Of a DNA stretch of 64,000 bases, positions 60,928 to 64,000 are shown one piece after another. The position numbers and the translations under genes were made by a program. Below the pieces are notes generated by a model. It searched no databases and was not told where the DNA came from. It saw only the letters and a program-made list of their open reading frames with translations. Each line of letters begins with the position of its first letter. The stretch's first letter is position 1. The stretch comes from Sporosarcina sp. HYO08 (GTDB lineage: Bacteria > Bacillota > Bacilli > Bacillales_A > Planococcaceae). The stretch covers positions 331,923 through 395,922 of the forward strand of contig NZ_LPUT01000028.1 of assembly GCF_001563475.1 (NCBI RefSeq), in the 5' to 3' direction.

Positions 60928-61157
60928 ATCTCCTCATCTTCTTATACTCTTTATACTTTTGAATAAATGACTGAATAGAGTAAGTATACAGCAATTTTAG
61001 CGAAAAATATAGGCATTCCCCGTAAATTATTTACAGATCGGCAATAGTTGTCGAAAAATACTAAAAATTTTAATGGTGTTTGTAAGTTTATTTTATAAAA
61101 GCGTTGGGATGGAACGTACATTCTTTTTTTAGTAAGCTTAAAAAGAGGTGGTTACAA
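60928..61157. other. Intergenic region ilvE-exoA
   Basis: About 230 bases, AT-rich, no coding frame. It should hold the divergent promoters of ilvE and exoA. TTGTCGAAA at about 61048 fits a Spo0A-box core, and GGAACGTACATTC at about 61110 resembles a degenerate LexA site; both are weak. No T-box is seen before ilvE. Confidence 0.4.
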
Positions 61158-61457
61158 ATGAAATTCGTGTCATGGAATGTAAACGGACTGCGAGCTTGCG
61201 TTCGAAAAGGTTTTTTTGATTATTTCGAGTCAGTAGATGCAGACGTTTTTTGTGTTCAAGAAATAAAATTACAAGAGGGGCAAATTGACTTAGATTTAGA
61301 AGGTTATCATCAGTACTGGAATTATGCCGTTAAGAAAGGTTATTCCGGCACCGCTGTCTTTACAAAAGAAAAGCCCCTTTCGGTGAAATATGGCATTGGA
61401 GAGTCCGAAGTTGAAGAAGAAGGACGAATTTTAACACTGGAGTACCCGACATTTTAT
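61158..61457 (+). pseudogene. exoA: 5' fragment of exodeoxyribonuclease III (interrupted)
   Basis: Reads normally from ATG 61158 (AAAGAGGTGG site): MKFVSWNVNGLRACVRKGFF, CVQEIKLQEGQ with the metal-binding glutamate, YWNYAVKKGYSGTAVF, then EGRILTLEYPTFY. Homology to ExoA stops after about codon 100 at a TTTAT (61453-61457), where the IS element begins; the frame continues 23 codons into element DNA to a stop. The catalytic Asp/Asn/His region lies beyond the break, so the product is inactive. Confidence 0.88.
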
Positions 61458-61614
61458 CATTTTTCAGCAAGAAGACTCCATCTAAGTTGTTTTACGGGCG
61501 AAGCCCAACAATTCAGGTGGAGATGAATTGCTGTCAGCCAAAAGGCTGAACTCATTTTTTAAAATGTTTTTCCGTTTCGGGGAACCAATGTTCGTTTTTA
61601 GTTTTGTTCTTTGG

Positions 61615-61620
61615 TATAAT
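61615..61620 (+). promoter_or_regulatory. Extended -10 promoter of tnpB
   Basis: TGG directly before TATAAT (TGGTATAAT); weak -35. Confidence 0.5.
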
Positions 61621-61638
61621 TAAGTCACAGATAAGGGG

Positions 61639-62991
61639 GTGAACACACTGGCTAGAAAGAAAACGATTAAAATGTTGCGTAAACAAAAGAAATCTGAAAA
61701 TATTCAACGGTTCACTCAAAAACAGAATATTGGACGCGGTGTCCTTACGGCTAAAGAATTTCGTCTGCTTCAACGGATGTCACATAGTTCTAAAGCGTTA
61801 CGTAATGTGGGCTTGTATACCATTAAACAAAGTTGCTTACATAACAATAGGATTGCGACTGTAAAAGAAGTAGATGCTGCTATGAAAGCGGATATGAACT
61901 ATTGGGGTGTTCAATCGAATTCCGTTCAAGCTATTCGCAGAACTTTGTATTCAGATGTGAAGAGCTTTTTTAAAGCTTTAGAAAAATGGAATAAGAACCC
62001 TGAAAAATTCACCGGTCGTCCTAAATTTCCAAAATACTCTGGTTCTACTGAAAAACGGGTCATCGAAATCTACCAAGTTCCAAAAGTTGATAAAGATGGG
62101 TATTGGGTTATTCCAATGAATGCTGAATTTAGAAAACGTTTTGGTTCGATTAAAATTCGTATGCCTAAAAATTTGTTAAACAAAAAAATCTCCTACATTG
62201 AAATCACGCCCAAACAAAAAGGTCGGTTCTTTGAGGTGCATTACACTTATGAAGTGCAAGTAGCTCAAATGAAAAAACAACCAACGACAACTACAAACGC
62301 TTTGGTTATTGATTTAGGTGTAGATCATCTTATGAGTTGTGCAACAAATAAGGGTGATACGTTTTTAATTGACGGAAAGAGATTAAAATCTTTAAATCAA
62401 TATTTTAATAAGGAAATAGGCAAGCAACAAAAGAAAAATATCGAAAATAGCATTTCCAAGCGTGTAGTGACAAACAAGCAAGCGAACCTTTGGATGAAAC
62501 GGGAAAGACAAATAAACGGTTACTTTTCTCAAGCCGTAGGTTTGCTTTTCAAAAAAGTCAAAGAGCTAGCTGTTGATACGATTGTTGTAGGTTATAACGC
62601 TGGCTGGAAACAAGCGTCTGATATGGGGAAAAAGAACAATCAGAAATTTGTCCAAATTCCATTCAAAAGACTAATTTCCGCCATCGAAAACAAATGTTTA
62701 AAGGAAGGCATTCGTTTTTTTAAACAAGAAGAAAGTTATACTTCAAAAGCTAGTTTTCTAGACAGAGATACGATGTCTGTTTGGACGAAAAAAGATCAAT
62801 TAACCTACACGTTCAGTGGCAAACGGATCACTCGCGGTCTATATCGAAGTAAATCGGGAAGATGCATCCACGCTGATATTAATGCTGCATTAAATATTTT
62901 GAAGAAATCAGAAGTTGTGGAAATAGATGAAAAGTTAACAGTAAAAACTCCAGTTAAATTAGAAGTTCAAAAACGTAAGGCTGTTGCTTAG
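61639..62991 (+). CDS. tnpB: RNA-guided nuclease TnpB with atypical RuvC site
   Basis: 450 residues. Recognition lobe with helix-turn-helix-like N-terminus (RVL-type ALRNVGLYTIKQS, NYWGVQSNSVQAIRRTLYSDVKSFFKALEKW), NPEKFTGRPKFPKY, then RuvC. D225 (VIDLGVD) is the RuvC-I aspartate and D413 (HADINAALNI) the RuvC-III one. At the RuvC-II place (TIVVGYNAGW) glycine 318 stands where the catalytic glutamate is expected; E364/E365 in QEESYTSKASF follow. The CxxC zinc ribbon usual between RuvC-II and III is absent. GTG 61639 overlaps the AAGGGGG site; CTG 61648 may be the true start. Confidence 0.9.
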   Translation: MNTLARKKTIKMLRKQKKSENIQRFTQKQNIGRGVLTAKEFRLLQRMSHSSKALRNVGLYTIKQSCLHNNRIATVKEVDAAMKADMNYWGVQSNSVQAIRRTLYSDVKSFFKALEKWNKNPEKFTGRPKFPKYSGSTEKRVIEIYQVPKVDKDGYWVIPMNAEFRKRFGSIKIRMPKNLLNKKISYIEITPKQKGRFFEVHYTYEVQVAQMKKQPTTTTNALVIDLGVDHLMSCATNKGDTFLIDGKRLKSLNQYFNKEIGKQQKKNIENSISKRVVTNKQANLWMKRERQINGYFSQAVGLLFKKVKELAVDTIVVGYNAGWKQASDMGKKNNQKFVQIPFKRLISAIENKCLKEGIRFFKQEESYTSKASFLDRDTMSVWTKKDQLTYTFSGKRITRGLYRSKSGRCIHADINAALNILKKSEVVEIDEKLTVKTPVKLEVQKRKAVA

Positions 62992-62999
62992 CGCATAGC

Positions 63000-63304
63000 T
63001 TAGTGGGTGTGTCAACCATCCGAGTGTACTCGTCACATTTGTGCCGGGGCTTGTAGTACATAGTTCGTAAGGCTATGACTTCACCGAATTCGTTCGGTGA
63101 ACTTTAACTCTTCGGAGGGAGGGTGCAAGTGGGAAAACGATAGTTTGTCACCAGTACCGACCTAAAACTTACTTGGGGTGTCACCGTAACACCAGAAGGT
63201 GGCATGGACTCTAGAGCGTCAAACTGTCTAGCGATAGACGAAAAGACCTAGAGTTCTAACTCAAGCCCCCACTGAAACGTTTTATCTTAGTAGGGGTAGT
63301 TGAC
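63000..63304 (+). ncRNA. Putative omegaRNA (right-end RNA) of the tnpB element
   Basis: No coding frame but dense structure: GGGGCTTG (63046-63053) can pair with CAAGCCCC (63262-63269); hairpins CATAG/CTATG (63059-63077), TCACCGAA-TTCG-TTCGGTGA (63081-63100), GTCTA-GCGA-TAGAC with a GNRA loop (63226-63239) inside CTCTAG/CTAGAG (63209-63253), and CCCC.ACT/AGT.GGGG (63266-63296), which competes with the long-range pair or forms a pseudoknot. The 3' end TAGTTGAC would be followed directly by the guide, beginning CCGGAACAAGAAGGGG. Its 5' end may lie inside tnpB. Confidence 0.7.
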
Positions 63305-63340
63305 CCGGAACAAGAAGGGGCTTATACGTGGTGGAGCTAT
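63305..63340 (+). pseudogene. exoA: Internal exoA fragment behind the element
   Basis: Twelve codons, PEQEGAYTWWSY, match the ExoA segment YPDLEGAYSWWSY located near residue 200 of the B. subtilis protein. Homology begins at the first base after the element and stops after TAT 63340. About 100 codons between the 5' fragment and this piece are missing, and the last 40 or so codons of exoA are not in the window. Confidence 0.75.
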
Positions 63341-63386
63341 ATGAATAAAAGTATAATTGCGTAGAACACTAATTAAGGGTGATTAG

Positions 63387-63878
63387 ATGAAGAACGCATT
63401 GGTTTACAACCGTAAAAGTAGAGGGGAACTAGAGGATTTACAAAAACATAAAAGGGAATTGTTATTCTATTGTGAACGTCATCATTTCAACTATACCTAT
63501 TTTGAAGAAATAGCGTCTAGCGTTGACGAGGAACGAATTGAATATTTAAAGTTAATCAAGGAAATTGAATCGGCTAAATATGATGTTTTGGTCATAACAG
63601 ATTTATCACGATTAACTCGAAATTTAAAGCAGCAATTAGAACTATTTGAGTTGTTAGAGAAATTTAATATGATTGTTCACAGCCTTTTAGACGGAATCAT
63701 TAACCCATCTGATAGCATGGGTGAAATGATGTCTGTTATTAAAGGCATGTTTAATCAATCGGCATATAAAGAAACTTCTAAGAAAATGCACTTGGGACGC
63801 TTACAAAGTGCTAGGGCTGGAAAATGGGTAGGTGTGCCGCCTTATGGTTATAAAAAGAATAAGGAAACTTTACTGTAA
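63387..63878 (+). pseudogene. Truncated large serine recombinase
   Basis: 163 residues. Resolvase catalytic domain: nucleophile in YNRKSRGE, ITDLSRLTRNLKQQLELFELLEKF, and LQSARAGKWVGVPPYGYKKN, the motif that opens the recombinase domain of phage/ICE-type large serine integrases (usually about 450-550 residues). It stops right there, so the DNA-binding part is lost. The ribosome site AAGGGTGATTAG is weak. It starts 46 bases after the exoA fragment, as expected for an integrase gene near its own attachment site. Confidence 0.75.
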
Positions 63879-63997
63879 ACGAGCACTTTGTTTCCTCAGA
63901 AACACCCGTGTTTTTTTCACATTCCTTCGGAATGGCTACTATACTTCTCCGCAATAATGTGCTAAATTTTTTGCATATTAAAAGGGGGAGTTTTTTT
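63879..63997 (+). other. Gap with two small hairpins
   Basis: GTTTC-CTCA-GAAAC and ACAC-CC-GTGT followed by T7 (terminator-like, about 63891-63917), then CATTCC-TTC-GGAATG. The sequence after the recombinase stop has no recombinase homology in any frame I could read, so a second insertion or deletion junction lies near 63870. Confidence 0.45.
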
Positions 63998-64000
63998 ATG
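63998..64000 (+). CDS. Start codon of a gene running out of the window
   Basis: An ATG preceded by AAAGGGGGAG 7 bases upstream. Only the start codon is in the window. Confidence 0.45.

Larger units (their letters stand above)
61458..63304 (+). mobile_element. tnpB-only IS200/IS605-family element inserted in exoA
   Basis: Left limit: loss of exoA homology after TTTAT. Left end: a subterminal hairpin (61476-61522, arms CTCCATCT/AGGTGGAG with inner GGGC-GAA-GCCC) and a second hairpin TCAGCC-AAAA-GGCTGA (61534-61549) with a T6 tail that may stop exoA read-through. Then a promoter, tnpB, and a structured 3' end finishing ...GGGGTAGTTGAC. Right limit: exoA codons resume at 63305. There is no tnpA, so movement would need a Y1 transposase in trans. 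There are no terminal inverted repeats or target duplication, as usual for the family. Confidence 0.82.

Noticed and set aside
60928..61157. T-box leader for ilvE
   Set aside because: No T-box sequence (the TGGNACCGCG core) or specifier hairpin was found on the - strand.
63000..63304. Group I intron (IStron)
   Set aside because: Only about 180 bases lie before tnpB, where an IStron would hold most of the ribozyme, and I could not place the conserved group I core strands in the 3' region. An omegaRNA explains the structure better.
61458..63878. IS607-type element (serine recombinase plus TnpB)
   Set aside because: The recombinase lies outside the right end, beyond an exoA fragment, comes after tnpB, and has the PPYGYK motif of large integrases; it lacks the N-terminal MerR-like HTH of IS607 TnpA.

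Overview
The window is a contiguous piece of the chromosome of a spore-forming Bacillales bacterium, most likely of the Planococcaceae (Sporosarcina-like). That placement is an inference from protein similarity recalled from memory and from gene order; no search was run. The gene order is the B. subtilis-type block pnp - mlpA - ymxH - dpaAB - asd - dapA - rnjB - spoIIIE/ftsK - ymfC - ymfFHI - ymfK - rodZ - pgsA - cinA - recA - rny - ymdB - spoVS - miaB - ricA - cotE - mutSL - miaA - hfq - lexA - yneAB - ynzC - tkt - sirA - yneF. Sporulation genes (dpaA, dpaB, spoVS, cotE, ricA, sirA, a Spo0E-like gene and a YhcN/YlaJ-like lipoprotein) are scattered through it. Nearly all genes run on the + strand and carry strong AGGAGG-type ribosome binding sites. 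No tRNA, rRNA or CRISPR array was seen.

Region by region: 1-7200 holds RNA turnover (pnp), an M16 peptidase, dipicolinate synthase and the diaminopimelate genes asd and dapA, without the aspartokinase gene that separates them in B. subtilis. 7200-24800 holds rnjB, the DNA translocase, a GntR regulator followed by a complete nucleoside ABC importer (nupNOPQ-like), the ymfFHI/ymfK group, rodZ, pgsA and cinA. 24900-40300 is a DNA repair, RNA decay and sporulation block: recA with a LexA box, rny, ymdB, spoVS, miaB, ricA, cotE, mutSL, then glpK with a lipase-like gene, miaA and hfq. 40366-47700 holds a TRIC-type membrane protein, ynbB, the SOS cassette lexA/yneA-yneB-ynzC, tkt, sirA and yneF. 48000-60900 is more species-specific: two hydrolase/lyase genes on the - strand, a thiolase, corA, a TolB-like propeller, small spore-related genes, a DadA-like oxidase, a TrpXYZ-like ABC transporter behind a clear promoter and a candidate cre site, and ilvE.

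The accessory part is the right end (61158-64000). The exonuclease gene exoA starts normally but breaks off at about codon 100, where a tnpB-only IS200/IS605-family element (61458-63304) begins. The element carries subterminal hairpins, a TnpB with an unusual RuvC active site and no zinc ribbon, and a highly structured 3' end that fits an omegaRNA. Directly after its right end comes a 12-codon piece of exoA from much further downstream in the gene, then a truncated large-serine-recombinase gene. exoA has therefore lost about 100 codons across the element and is broken a second time at the recombinase side.

Three intergenic regions (7261-7479, 32007-32110, about 47790-47997) carry a modular palindromic repeat family with fixed loops and a covarying stem pair. 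A separate MITE-like inverted repeat lies between rodZ and pgsA (22828-22947).
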